Shown: positions 1-8,003 of the stretch, piece by piece
How the letters are laid out: each line of letters starts with the position of its first letter
How positions within the stretch are numbered: the first letter of the stretch is position 1
Source of the DNA: Candidatus Electrothrix rattekaaiensis
Lineage (GTDB): Bacteria > Desulfobacterota > Desulfobulbia > Desulfobulbales > Desulfobulbaceae
Direction: 5' to 3'
DNA length: 64,000 nucleotides
Assembly: GCA_032595675.1 (NCBI GenBank)
Contig: JAVQMD010000002.1
Span: 558,001 to 622,000 of the forward strand
The notes under the pieces: model-generated
Seen by the model: the letters and a program-made list of their open reading frames with translations, nothing else
Databases searched by the model: none
Told to the model about the DNA's origin: nothing
Program-made: the position numbers and the translations under genes

Positions 1-2
1 GT

Positions 3-275
3 ATTGGTCGTAAGGGCTTTATCCCGGATCTACTCGATTTTGTCCTGCCGATTGTGGAACAGGTGTACACCTGCGGGCCGCACCTGATGATGGAAAATGT
101 TGTTCGCCAATGTCAGCAGGCCGAGGTGCATTGCCAGGTTTCTCTGGAAACCCATATGGCCTGCGGCATAGGGGCTTGTCTCGGTTGTACGGTAAACGGG
201 AAACGAGGTTTGGTTCGTGTCTGTCAACAGGGCCCTGTCTTTAATGCGGATCACCTGGAATGGAGTCTGGTATGA
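3..275 (+). CDS. pyrK: Dihydroorotate dehydrogenase electron-transfer subunit, C-terminal part (5' truncated by the window)
   Basis: Only the C-terminal ~90 residues are in the window; the frame is open from base 3. The protein carries electrons between NAD(H) and the class 1B dihydroorotate dehydrogenase through FAD and a [2Fe-2S] cluster. What shows this is the ending typical of the family: a YTCGPHLMM stretch of the NAD-binding half, then [16 protein letters not shown] and a final RVCQQGPVF, which supply the four cluster cysteines. The stop overlaps the pyrD start (ATGA), so the two subunits are translationally coupled. Identification is by motif and by the adjacent pyrD. Confidence 0.93.
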   Translation: MGRKGFIPDLLDFVLPIVEQVYTCGPHLMMENVVRQCQQAEVHCQVSLETHMACGIGACLGCTVNGKRGLVRVCQQGPVFNADHLEWSLV

Positions 276-1267
276 AAGAAGAAGCTGTTCTCTTGGAGAA
301 AAATCCTGAGCAAAAAGTGGAGGCGAGAGAGGTTGTACCCTGCATCATGCCTGATTTACGGGTGCAGATCGGCTCCCTTGCTCTGCGCAATCCGGTGATG
401 ACCGCCTCAGGTACCTTCGGCTATGCCCGTGAATTTGAAAATTTGGTTGATCTTGACCGGCTTGGCGGCATTATTGTCAAAGGGATCTCTCTGCACCCTA
501 AGCCGGGCAATCCGCCGCCCAGAATCGTTGAGACGGCCTGCGGCATGCTTAATGCCATCGGCTTGGAAAATGTCGGGGTGGATCGTTTTATCTCTGGCAA
601 GATGCCCTATCTGCGTAAGCTCGCTACTCCGGTTGTGGTGAATATCCTCGGCGATTCCGTGGAAGAGTACAGCGAGATTGCCCGGAAACTGGATGGCGCC
701 AAAGGGGTTGCAGCTCTGGAGGTAAATATCTCCTGCCCGAATGTGAAAAAAGGCGGGGTGGCCTTTGGTACGGTGCCGGAAATGGCGGCAAAGGTGACTG
801 AAGCAGTGCGCCGGTCCACCACGTTACCCCTGATTGTCAAGCTTTCTCCCAATGTCACGGATATTGTCCTTATGGCGCGGGCGGTTGAAGATGCCGGTGC
901 TGATGCGGTCTCGCTGATCAACACCCTGATCGGTATGGCCATTGATCCGATTACCCGCAGGCCGAGGCTCGCCAATGTGATCGGCGGTCTGTCCGGGCCT
1001 GCCATTAAACCGGTGGCCCTGCGCATGGTTTGGCAGGTTGCCCAGGCTGTTTCGCTGCCTGTCATCGGTATTGGCGGGATTACCACGGCCAATGATGCCT
1101 TGGAATTTCTCTTGGCCGGGGCCACAGCGGTTCAGGTGGGTACAGCGAATTTTTATGATCCCTCGGCGGCGGAAAATATCGTGCAGGGAATAACAGATTA
1201 TCTGCAAGAGCAGGGAGAGGATTGTCTGGTTGATATTATCGGTACCTTGAAGACAGGAACAGATTAA
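272..1267 (+). CDS. pyrD: Dihydroorotate dehydrogenase, class 1B catalytic subunit
   Basis: Oxidises dihydroorotate to orotate in pyrimidine synthesis using FMN, together with PyrK. The ~331-aa protein has the N-terminal [12 protein letters not shown] signature, the class 1B active-site cysteine in NISCPN, and the C-terminal FMN phosphate loop (IGGI, then [14 protein letters not shown]). I chose the ATG at 272 because it overlaps the pyrK stop and has a GGAG six bases upstream; an in-frame ATG at 260 would add four residues. The TAATG overlap at its end couples it to aroD, so pyrimidine and aromatic genes share one transcript. Confidence 0.95.
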   Translation: MKEEAVLLEKNPEQKVEAREVVPCIMPDLRVQIGSLALRNPVMTASGTFGYAREFENLVDLDRLGGIIVKGISLHPKPGNPPPRIVETACGMLNAIGLENVGVDRFISGKMPYLRKLATPVVVNILGDSVEEYSEIARKLDGAKGVAALEVNISCPNVKKGGVAFGTVPEMAAKVTEAVRRSTTLPLIVKLSPNVTDIVLMARAVEDAGADAVSLINTLIGMAIDPITRRPRLANVIGGLSGPAIKPVALRMVWQVAQAVSLPVIGIGGITTANDALEFLLAGATAVQVGTANFYDPSAAENIVQGITDYLQEQGEDCLVDIIGTLKTGTD

Positions 1268-1977
1268 TGGCACAGATGACACGAGGAAAGATCTGCGTTT
1301 CTTTGGCCGGGCCGGATGCAGCAGCGATGTACAAGCAGGTGGAGCCGGTGCTGGCTCAGGTGGATGTTGTTGAAATTCGTCTGGACAGCATGGTAAAAGC
1401 CGATATATATAACTGCCGTTCCTTGGTGCAAAAACCGCTTCTGTTCACCAACCGGCCGCTCTGGGAGGGCGGTGCCTTTGACGGGACCGAGGAAAGGCGG
1501 ATCGCCCCCCTGCTTGAGGCTGTCCGGCAGGACGTTGCGTATATTGATTTTGAGCTGCGGGCGGATCAGCGGCTGCGTAAACGGCTGCTGGCGGCTACAC
1601 GCATGACCTCGACCCGGATGATCCTTTCCTGGCATAATTTCGAGTCAACCCCGCCGCAGGCAGAATTGGAAGAGGTGCTGGCGCAAATGGTGGAAAGCGG
1701 CGCCGGTACCGGCAAGGTCGTCGGCAAAATCGTGACCACCGCCCATAGCCCGGAGGATGCCCTGCGGGTTCTTCGCCTTCAGGAACAGGCTAAGGCGGCG
1801 AATTTTCCCCTGAGTTGTTTTTGTATGGGAGAGCCGGGCCGGATTACGCGCCTTGCCACCTTGTTTCTTGGCGGCTATATGACCTATGCCTGCCTGAATG
1901 ATGCCGAGGCCACGGCACCCGGTCAGCTGTCGCTTGAGCAGTTGCAAAAACTGACTGCTCTTCTTGTTGTACCCTGA
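1267..1977 (+). CDS. aroD: Type I 3-dehydroquinate dehydratase
   Basis: Dehydrates 3-dehydroquinate to 3-dehydroshikimate through a Schiff base (shikimate pathway step 3). At 236 aa it has the normal length for type I. Visible catalytic positions are the glutamate in VEIRLDS and the acidic IDFELR strand, the histidine in ILSWHNFE, and the Schiff-base lysine in VGKIVTTA. The start codon shares one base with the pyrD stop. The downstream aroE and aroA catalyse later steps of the same pathway. Confidence 0.93.
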   Translation: MAQMTRGKICVSLAGPDAAAMYKQVEPVLAQVDVVEIRLDSMVKADIYNCRSLVQKPLLFTNRPLWEGGAFDGTEERRIAPLLEAVRQDVAYIDFELRADQRLRKRLLAATRMTSTRMILSWHNFESTPPQAELEEVLAQMVESGAGTGKVVGKIVTTAHSPEDALRVLRLQEQAKAANFPLSCFCMGEPGRITRLATLFLGGYMTYACLNDAEATAPGQLSLEQLQKLTALLVVP

Positions 1978-2008
1978 GTACGTTATCCTGCTTTTGTTGA
2001 GAAAAATT

Positions 2009-2851
2009 ATGTCTATTGATGGAAAAACAGAGTTGTACGGAATAATCGGTAATCCGGTCCGCCATTCCCTGAGTCCGGCCATGCATAATGCTGGATTCGC
2101 CACCATGGGAATGAACTGGGTCTATGTGCCTATGGAAGTAAGTGATATCGAGCAGGGGATCACTGGCCTGCGGGCCTTGGGGTTTCGAGGGGTCAGCGTC
2201 ACCGTGCCGCATAAGGAGACGGTTATTCCCTTTCTTGATGAGATTGATCCGGTGGCAGAAAAGATCGGGGCCGTTAATACCTTGGTCTTTCAGAAGGGGA
2301 GAGATGGCCGGGTCATTCTGCGCGGGCTGAATACGGATTGGCTGGGTGCCAATACCGCTCTGGCGGAACGGGTCAATTTGCAGCAGAGTCGGGTGCTGGT
2401 TATCGGTGCTGGCGGTTCTGCCAAGGCTGTGGGCTTTGGCCTGATTCAGGCCGGGGCCGAGGTGATTATCTCCAACAGAACCGCAGAAACCGGTAAGGCC
2501 CTTGCTGACTGGCTCGGGTGTACCTTTATTCCTTTGGAGGATGTCGCTGATGTTTCAGCGGATGTGTTGATCAACACCACCTCGGTGGGCATGGAGCCGG
2601 ATTATGAGGGGATTGTGGTGCCTCCCTCCCTTTTGTCCCGATTTTCCGTGGTCATGGATATCGTCTATGCTCCCCTGGAAACCCGATTGCTCCGGGAGGC
2701 CAAGGTTGCGGACTGCCAAACCATTGACGGTCTGGCCATGCTGCTCTATCAGGGGGCTGCCCAGTTTAAGATCTGGACTGGTGGAACGCCGCCCCGGCTT
2801 ATCATGCGTTCGGCCTTGGAAGAAGAGTTACGCCGCCGGGCCGTCACCTGA
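2009..2851 (+). CDS. aroE: Shikimate dehydrogenase
   Basis: NADPH-dependent reduction of 3-dehydroshikimate to shikimate. The ~280-aa protein starts with the substrate-binding motif IGNPVRHSLSPAMHN, has the catalytic lysine in VTVPHKE and aspartate in LNTDWLG, a GAGGSAKAV dinucleotide loop followed by the NRT motif for NADP phosphate, and a C-terminal MLLYQGAAQF. I place the start at the ATG at 2009, where homology begins; an earlier in-frame start at 1964 would overlap aroD and add a non-conserved tail. aroD and aroE are adjacent but not fused here. Confidence 0.94.
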   Translation: MSIDGKTELYGIIGNPVRHSLSPAMHNAGFATMGMNWVYVPMEVSDIEQGITGLRALGFRGVSVTVPHKETVIPFLDEIDPVAEKIGAVNTLVFQKGRDGRVILRGLNTDWLGANTALAERVNLQQSRVLVIGAGGSAKAVGFGLIQAGAEVIISNRTAETGKALADWLGCTFIPLEDVADVSADVLINTTSVGMEPDYEGIVVPPSLLSRFSVVMDIVYAPLETRLLREAKVADCQTIDGLAMLLYQGAAQFKIWTGGTPPRLIMRSALEEELRRRAVT

Positions 2852-2872
2852 TTCGTGATGTTTTTTCGTTAC

Positions 2873-2900
2873 GTAAGGGCACGGCACGCCGTGCCCCTAC
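2873..2900. repeat. REP-like palindrome between aroE and aroA
   Basis: A near-perfect hairpin: GGGCACGGC (2877-2885) pairs with GCCGTGCCC (2888-2896), and flanking GTA/TAC extends the stem. It lacks a following T-run, so it is not a typical intrinsic terminator. It resembles the GTAGGGGCACGGC-type dispersed palindromes I know from several bacterial genomes, but copy number here cannot be checked. It sits just upstream of the aroA start. Confidence 0.6.
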
Positions 2901-2923
2901 AGAACCCTGACGCTATAAAAAAA

Positions 2924-4201
2924 ATGAGAGAAATAACGCCGGTTAATACCTTAGATGCAGTTGTTGAAGTACCAGGCTCAAAGAGCCTGACCCAACGTGC
3001 CCTGATCGCTGCTGCCTTGGCTTGTGGCGAATCTATCCTTCTCGGGCCGCTTGCCAGTGAAGATACTGCCTACACCATGACCGCTCTTCGCCAGATGGGT
3101 ATAGACGTAGATGACAGCGACCCCGCTGCCTGGGTGGTGCAAGGGGCCGGGGGCAATATTCAGGTGCCGGAACAGGATATTTTTCTCGGCAATAACGGAA
3201 CCGCCACCCGCTTCCTGACCTCTGTTGCCGCCTTGGGAAAGGGACGCTTTAGGATCACCGGCGGGGATCGCATGGCGGAGCGGCCTATCGACCCCCTGAT
3301 TCAGGCCTTGCGGGGCTGGCGCGTGCAGATCCAGAGCGAGGCGGCCAACGGTTGTCCTCCCCTGTCCATTGATGCTGACGGGCTTTCCGGCGGCGAGACT
3401 GTGCTGCCGCAAGGAAAATCCAGTCAGTATCTTTCTTCGTTGCTGCTTGTTGCCCCGTATGCAGATGAAAAGGCTGGGTTGACGGTGGAGGGCGAGGTTT
3501 TTTCCCAGCCCTATGTCAAGATGACCCTAGCTGTGATGGCGGAGTTCGGCATCTGGTGTGAGGTGGCTCCGAACATGAATCATTTTCAGATTCCGCAAGG
3601 CTGCTACCGTGGCACCCGGTATCAGATTGAAGGCGATGCCTCCGGGGCCTCCTATTTCTGGGCTGCCGCCGCTGTGACAGGCGGGAAGGTCACGGTTGCC
3701 AATGTGCCGGTGCCTTCCTTACAGGGCGATGCGCAACTTGTCCCTCTACTGGAGCGGATGGGCTGCGAGGTGGAACGCCTTCAGGGGGGCATTGCCGTGC
3801 AGGGGCCGCAACAGCTGACGGGAATCGAGGTGGATATGGGCAATATGCCGGATGTGGCCCCGACCCTGGCGGTGGTGGCTGCCTTTGCCGAAGGAACCAC
3901 AGTGATTGATAATATCGCCCATCTGCGCATCAAGGAATGTGATCGGCTGGCGGTGATGGTCAGTGAGCTGCGGAAGATGGGAGCTGATATCGAGGAGGAA
4001 GAGGATCGGATGATTATTCACGGGCATGCTGGCGGGGCTAATCTGCACGGGGCCGACATTGCGACCTATGAGGATCATCGCATCGCCATGTGCTTTGCCG
4101 TGGCCGGGTTGGGGGTTGCCGGGGTGAAGGTTCATGGGGAGGAGTGCGTGGCGAAGTCCTTTCCTGATTTTTGGGAGCGGTTTGAGGGGATGTTGGGGTA
4201 G
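2924..4201 (+). CDS. aroA: 3-phosphoshikimate 1-carboxyvinyltransferase (EPSP synthase)
   Basis: Transfers enolpyruvyl from PEP to shikimate-3-phosphate. The ~425-aa protein has the VPGSKSLTQRAL phosphate loop, a GNNGTATR motif (canonical GNAGTA with Ala replaced by Asn), GKSSQYLSS, the catalytic aspartate in NMPDVAPTLAV, HLRIKECDRL, and the C-terminal YEDHRIAM and SFPDFWERF. The ATG at 2924 is chosen because homology begins there; starts further upstream would read through a REP-like palindrome. The last 13 codons are duplicated 1.24 kb downstream (5397-5435), around an inserted nuclease gene. Confidence 0.95.
   Translation: MREITPVNTLDAVVEVPGSKSLTQRALIAAALACGESILLGPLASEDTAYTMTALRQMGIDVDDSDPAAWVVQGAGGNIQVPEQDIFLGNNGTATRFLTSVAALGKGRFRITGGDRMAERPIDPLIQALRGWRVQIQSEAANGCPPLSIDADGLSGGETVLPQGKSSQYLSSLLLVAPYADEKAGLTVEGEVFSQPYVKMTLAVMAEFGIWCEVAPNMNHFQIPQGCYRGTRYQIEGDASGASYFWAAAAVTGGKVTVANVPVPSLQGDAQLVPLLERMGCEVERLQGGIAVQGPQQLTGIEVDMGNMPDVAPTLAVVAAFAEGTTVIDNIAHLRIKECDRLAVMVSELRKMGADIEEEEDRMIIHGHAGGANLHGADIATYEDHRIAMCFAVAGLGVAGVKVHGEECVAKSFPDFWERFEGMLG
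4154..4192 (+). repeat. Direct repeat, copy 1 (inside the aroA 3' end)
   Basis: 39 bases inside the last codons of aroA, starting AAGTCCTTTCC, recur without a mismatch at 5397-5435. With a few more upstream bases the match is about 44 of 45. The two copies bracket the DUF1016 nuclease gene, so they look like insertion boundaries or the trace of recombination at the aroA end. Confidence 0.9.
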
Positions 4202-4230
4202 GGGGATGATGCGGCTTCCGTACAAGAAAC

Positions 4231-5364
4231 TTGGATGACACGAGCATGTCCGTTGAAATGAAACAACAACTGACGTTTACAGATTTAATTCTGTCTATCC
4301 GGGATATTGATAGTGAACTTGCCGTCCGGGCAGGGCGTGCCGTTAATTACAGTCTTACTCTGCGTAACTGGTTTATCGGTTATCATATTACCGAATACGA
4401 ACAACACGGGGAAGATAGAGCCACTTATGGTGAAAAGCTGTTGCAAAGTCTTTCGATTCACTTGACAAAACAGGGAGTCAGCAGAACGGAAGAAAGAGAA
4501 TTACGGCGCTATAGAAGATTTTATCAGGTCTATCCTCAAATTCGGGACTCACTGACTCCCGAATTGCGTGAAAAGCTGTTATCGCAGTCACCACGTGAAT
4601 ATACCGTGGAAAAGGATGTTGCTCTTTCCGTTTTAACCGTTCCCGGACAGGAACTTCTTGCCCGCCTCTCCTTCACTCATTTTGTCGAACTGTTGAAATG
4701 CAATAATCCTGACCAGCGATTTTTTTACGAGATTGAGTGTATGCACGGGAACTGGTCGGTCCGTGAGTTGAGAAGGCAGATAGGCAGTCTTTATTATGAA
4801 CGTTCTGAACTCTCCGGAAATAAAAAGAAACTGGCCGAGCTGGCACAGTGTGATGCGGAAAAAGTAAATCCGAAACTCGCGATAAGAGACCCGTATGTTT
4901 TTGAGTTTCTCGGTCTGAAGCCGGTTGAGGTTATGAGCGAGTCTCATTTGGAAGATCAGCTTCTGGATAAATTGCAGGAGTTTCTCCTCGAATTAGGTCA
5001 TGGTTTCTGTTTCGAGGCACGTCAGAAGCGTATCCTTATAGGTGACAGCTATAATTTTGTTGATCTCGTCTTTTATCACCGTATATTGAAGTGCCATATC
5101 TTGGTGGAACTGAAATTGGAAAAGTTCGGTCATGAAAATATCGGCCAGCTAAACACCTATGTAAGCTGGTACAGGTACAACATGATGACTGAAGGAGACA
5201 ATCCGCCTGTGGGGCTTCTGCTCTGTACAGAAAAGGATCATGCGTTGGTGGAATACGCATTGGCCGGTATGGATAATGAACTTTTCGTTTCTAAGTATCA
5301 GCTTGAACTGCCGGACAAGAAGGAAATACAGCAGTTTGTCGAAAAACAAATCAGAGAAAGATGA
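4231..5364 (+). CDS. DUF1016 (YhcG-like) PD-(D/E)XK nuclease-domain protein
   Basis: A 377-aa protein with the two-part DUF1016 layout. The N-terminal helical part (about 15-170) carries the family signature around VNYSLTLRNWFIGYHITEY and LRRYRRFYQVYP. The C-terminal PD-(D/E)XK-like fold (about 225-350) carries the acidic residue in FVDLVFYH and ELK in HILVELKLEKF, followed by GQLNTYVSWY. Family members are predicted DNA nucleases common in accessory regions; their cellular role is not settled. The start could also be the ATG at 4246. The gene is single and flanked by exact copies of the aroA 3' end, so it was probably acquired as a one-gene module. Confidence 0.85.
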   Translation: MDDTSMSVEMKQQLTFTDLILSIRDIDSELAVRAGRAVNYSLTLRNWFIGYHITEYEQHGEDRATYGEKLLQSLSIHLTKQGVSRTEERELRRYRRFYQVYPQIRDSLTPELREKLLSQSPREYTVEKDVALSVLTVPGQELLARLSFTHFVELLKCNNPDQRFFYEIECMHGNWSVRELRRQIGSLYYERSELSGNKKKLAELAQCDAEKVNPKLAIRDPYVFEFLGLKPVEVMSESHLEDQLLDKLQEFLLELGHGFCFEARQKRILIGDSYNFVDLVFYHRILKCHILVELKLEKFGHENIGQLNTYVSWYRYNMMTEGDNPPVGLLLCTEKDHALVEYALAGMDNELFVSKYQLELPDKKEIQQFVEKQIRER

Positions 5365-5390
5365 GTCATTGTTCCACTTTGTTAGGCTGT

Positions 5391-5444
5391 GTGGCTAAGT
5401 CCTTTCCTGATTTTTGGGAGCGGTTTGAGGGGATGATGAAGTAG
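5391..5444 (+). pseudogene. Duplicated 3' fragment of aroA
   Basis: Reads in frame as VAKSFPDFWERFEGMMK and a stop, against VAKSFPDFWERFEGMLG in intact aroA. 39 bases (5397-5435) are identical to 4154-4192. No start codon or upstream aroA sequence accompanies it, so it is a non-functional remnant marking the far edge of the inserted DUF1016 gene. Confidence 0.85.
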
Positions 5445-5491
5445 AGGCTGGGGGTAGATTTGCGTGTATGGTGTGCTGTGAGACGTGGTTC

Positions 5492-5515
5492 GGGGAAAAT
5501 ATGAATGTTTTCCCC
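5492..5515. promoter_or_regulatory. Perfect 8-bp inverted repeat upstream of the PDZ gene
   Basis: GGGGAAAA (5492-5499) and TTTTCCCC (5508-5515) with an 8-base loop, 63 bases before the PDZ gene start. There is no T-run after it, so an operator or mRNA 5' hairpin is as likely as a terminator. Confidence 0.4.
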
Positions 5516-5577
5516 TAACAGTATGTTAGTTGCGTATGAAATTCATCTTTGTTAACAACAAAGCAGGAGAAAAGAAA

Positions 5578-5994
5578 ATGAACAAAAGAAGTTTTATTTC
5601 TATTTCTATCGTTGCAGTTTTTTGTTTATCGTTGTCGCTCGGGTCATTCGTGAGGAGCGTACATGCGGCTGAAGATAAATTCGGCGGTCTTGGTTTGAGA
5701 GTGTCACAAATATACGATCCAACAACAGAAGATCATTTAGGCCCTTTAGTTGTTCTTGATCTCCTTGATGAGACTCCGGCTTCAAAGAGTGGTATTCAGC
5801 GAGGGGATATTATTACGCATATTGATGGTGAACCCACAAAAGGCAAGACGTTTAAGTATTTGATCGTGGAGAAGCTGAGAGGGAAAATAGGCTCCAAAAC
5901 CGACATTGCAATTGAACGAGCAGGCGCAGAGGCACCTCTGGATTTTGCTCTTACAAGGATAGAGATAAATTCTTCCCCCGAGCATAAAGGATAA
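5578..5994 (+). CDS. Small secreted PDZ-domain protein
   Basis: 138-aa protein with an N-terminal signal peptide (MNKRSF, a hydrophobic core, then VHAAED as the probable cleavage site) and one PDZ domain from about residue 30. The PDZ part shows GGLGLRVS, then the typical ETPASKSGIQRGDIITHIDGEP and a KLRGKIGSKTDI strand, as in HtrA and C-terminal-processing proteases. No protease domain is attached, so it probably binds peptides or protein tails in the periplasm. The start at 5578 is set by an AGGAG box and the signal peptide; an ATG-type start at 5530 would precede both. Confidence 0.8.
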   Translation: MNKRSFISISIVAVFCLSLSLGSFVRSVHAAEDKFGGLGLRVSQIYDPTTEDHLGPLVVLDLLDETPASKSGIQRGDIITHIDGEPTKGKTFKYLIVEKLRGKIGSKTDIAIERAGAEAPLDFALTRIEINSSPEHKG

Positions 5995-6054
5995 TTTATC
6001 CAAGATGCATAAAATCTCTCTCAGCACACGATACTCCTCTCCCGCGAGAGGAAA

Positions 6055-6245
6055 AATCATACCCAAGGATAGCTCGAACCATACCCCGGTATACCTTCTT
6101 CCTCTCCCGCGATAGGCTGAGGCATACCAGAGGATAGGGTCAGGCATACCAAGCAATAGGTTTACCCTATCCGCAGATACCCTGAGGCATACCCAAGGAT
6201 AGGCTGAGGCATACCCAGGGATAGGGTCAGCCATACCCGACTATA
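6055..6245 (+). repeat. Array of degenerate ~22-bp repeats
   Basis: At least six imperfect units of the form GATAGGCTGAGGCATACCC, with variants GATAGGGTCAGGCATACC and TATAGG, lie in tandem; the clearest run is 6111-6242 with a 22-bp step. The reverse complement of the same motif makes up the 43-bp array at 57665-57780, so this is a dispersed family. Units contain CCTATC/GATAGG half-palindromes. No protein product is convincing in either frame. Confidence 0.75.
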
Positions 6246-6365
6246 GGTTCTTCCGCTCCCCGGAGGCGAAAAACCGCTCACAGAATACGAAGATCGCGCA
6301 GCCCGTGACGTTCAGTGCCCTTGCGGACTGCTTTAACCGTAAAGTTCAACCGAAGGAGACAAGAG

Positions 6366-6830
6366 ATGCCTGACAATCCGAACAATCCCAACACCCCGAG
6401 CAACCCGCCGACCCTGGCGGACAAGCAGATCGACCTGTCGCCCTTTGCGTTGATGGACCTTGATCCCGAGGAAATCCGCAAACTCCCCAAGCCCAAGACG
6501 GATTTTGCTGAGGTTGCCCGGCAGGTACTGGCCCTCTATCCTGAGTACGAAGACGAGCTGCGCCTGAGCGAGGAGGACTTTGACCCGGCCAAGGTCGCGG
6601 AGCATCTTGATCTGGCTGAGGAGCTGATTCCCTATGCCGAATGGCTGGTAAGACGGACCGAGCAGGTGCGGGAGACCCGTCTGGTGCATCTTGCCGATGC
6701 CTACCGGGGAGTGCTTGCCCTGTATCACCGGTCCCAGGCTGCGGAAGCCTTTGATCCCCGGGTGGGCTATGCCTTTGCCTTTCTGGCTGATTACTTCGGC
6801 GTGGGTAAAAAAATGGGAAATAAAGAGTAG
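6366..6830 (+). CDS. Hypothetical acidic helical protein
   Basis: A 154-aa protein I do not recognise. The N-terminus is rich in Pro and Asn (PDNPNNPNTPSNPP), followed by a mostly helical, acidic body with a LALYPEYEDELRLSEEDFDP segment and a C-terminal YAFAFLADYFGVGKK. The ATG at 6366 is chosen because GGAG lies eight bases upstream; a start at 6315 lacks such a site. There is no signal peptide or membrane segment. It lies between a repeat array and a nuclease gene in an accessory stretch. Confidence 0.7.
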   Translation: MPDNPNNPNTPSNPPTLADKQIDLSPFALMDLDPEEIRKLPKPKTDFAEVARQVLALYPEYEDELRLSEEDFDPAKVAEHLDLAEELIPYAEWLVRRTEQVRETRLVHLADAYRGVLALYHRSQAAEAFDPRVGYAFAFLADYFGVGKKMGNKE

Positions 6831-6840
6831 GCGCGGTTTG

Positions 6841-6898
6841 AGGCGTGCAGGGTGCGGTTCCGTACAAAATGCTGCACGGGATGCATCCTGCAATATTT
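6841..6898. repeat. Intergenic repeat element, copy A
   Basis: The first of three related intergenic elements. It contains GGTGCGGTTCCGTACAAAA and ends in GGGATGCATCCTGCAA. TGCAGGGTGC near its start can pair with GCATCCTGCA at its end, leaving a ~27-base loop. Related copies lie at 7913-7980 and 8891-8949, each next to a gene boundary in the accessory region. Confidence 0.55.
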
Positions 6899-6955
6899 AC
6901 GAAGAGGTGTTCAGGGAAAATAAACGTGATAAATGAAACGACGCAGCGGCGGATG

Positions 6956-7765
6956 TTACAAATCATCGAACAGCGATAACTGATGCACACCGTTCGTTTT
7001 CAGGTCAATCTTTCGCGCAACCATCTTGCCTTCATCCACTCCCCCGGCATGATTGATGGTCTCCGTGATGTTACGAATACAGTAGCTCTCCATTTGCTCC
7101 TGAACCTGCTGAGTCGTAAATCGTAGCACTTTCCAGCCAGCGGCTGCCAAGGCATTGTTTCGGCGATTATCCTCAGCTGTTTTTTTTGCATGATAGCTGT
7201 CACCGTCAGTTTCGATATCTATCTTTGCTTCAGAGCAATAGACGGCGAAATCCAAGGCATAATTTTGTTTATCGACCTTTACGAACTCCTGTCGTTCAGC
7301 AAGAATGTTGTGGCGTTTAAATTCCGCCCACAAACGGTCTTCCAAAGGGCTTTCGTCGTACAGATCATTAATTTCAGCCGCACGGATGAATTTATACCAT
7401 GTTGTCGGAATAAAGATAATTCTGCGTCGTCGCCGACTGAAGATCGGTTTCGGTAATTTTTGTAACGGATTCAGGATGAGCTGATAATATTGCCGGTTAC
7501 TTTTACGATTGGGCATCTCGTCGGGAAAGAGCTGCTGTCTATAGACTTTACGAACTCGAATGACTTTCGTATAATAGCTGATTGAATAGGCTTCCGCTCC
7601 GAACACTTTTGTTTGATAGAAAGCTATCCACTGCGGCGGCCAGCGATTTTTCAGCCATTTATGCGCACTGCTGACCGGGATACGATACCAGTGTCGGTCA
7701 TGCACGATGGAGAAGTCCCGTTTATTATTGAGCAGAGCGATTAAAACTTCACCTTGATCAGACAT
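6956..7765 (-). CDS. DUF559/MTES_1575-like PD-(D/E)XK endonuclease
   Basis: A 269-aa protein. The N-terminal ~120 residues are a basic region I do not recognise (it includes an RRRRR run). The C-terminal half (about 135-230) looks like the Vsr/DUF559 nuclease fold: SPLEDRLWAEFKRH, then DFAVYCSEAKIDIETDGDSYH as the metal-binding core, and NNALAAAGWKVLRFT as the closing helix-strand. These folds cut DNA in very-short-patch repair, restriction or mobile elements. It is the only minus-strand gene between plus-strand neighbours and is flanked by the intergenic element, which fits acquisition as a unit. Confidence 0.75.
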   Translation of the reverse strand: MSDQGEVLIALLNNKRDFSIVHDRHWYRIPVSSAHKWLKNRWPPQWIAFYQTKVFGAEAYSISYYTKVIRVRKVYRQQLFPDEMPNRKSNRQYYQLILNPLQKLPKPIFSRRRRRIIFIPTTWYKFIRAAEINDLYDESPLEDRLWAEFKRHNILAERQEFVKVDKQNYALDFAVYCSEAKIDIETDGDSYHAKKTAEDNRRNNALAAAGWKVLRFTTQQVQEQMESYCIRNITETINHAGGVDEGKMVARKIDLKTNGVHQLSLFDDL

Positions 7766-7912
7766 TGATTTTGTATCGCAATCCTGCGGGTTCGAGTATA
7801 AGCAATCGCTTTATTCTATGATTGCAAGAGGCTTTTTATGCGTAATGACCACGGCGGGTTAAGGTATTGCGTTGTTCTGTTTATGTCAAGAAAAAAGCAG
7901 GTTGGCTTACTT

Positions 7913-7980
7913 GGCAGCCGGGTAGGATGCAGCACCAGCACAAAAAAGATGCATGGAATGCAGTATCCTGCCAAAGGAAA
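7913..7980. repeat. Intergenic repeat element, copy B
   Basis: Contains AGCCGGGTAGGATGCAGC, CAGCACAAAAAA and GCATGGAATGCAGTATCC. TTGGCA near the start pairs with TGCCAA at the end and GGAT with ATCC inside, giving a hairpin with an internal bulge. It lies 24 bases before the Rpn-family gene and is clearly related to copy C. Confidence 0.6.
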
Positions 7981-8003
7981 AAAGTAAATCCAGGTGATTA
8001 ATT

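Noticed and set aside
5782-6234. 150-codon minus-strand frame over the 22-bp repeats
   Set aside because: It overlaps the PDZ gene on the other strand and its sequence is just the translated repeat array.
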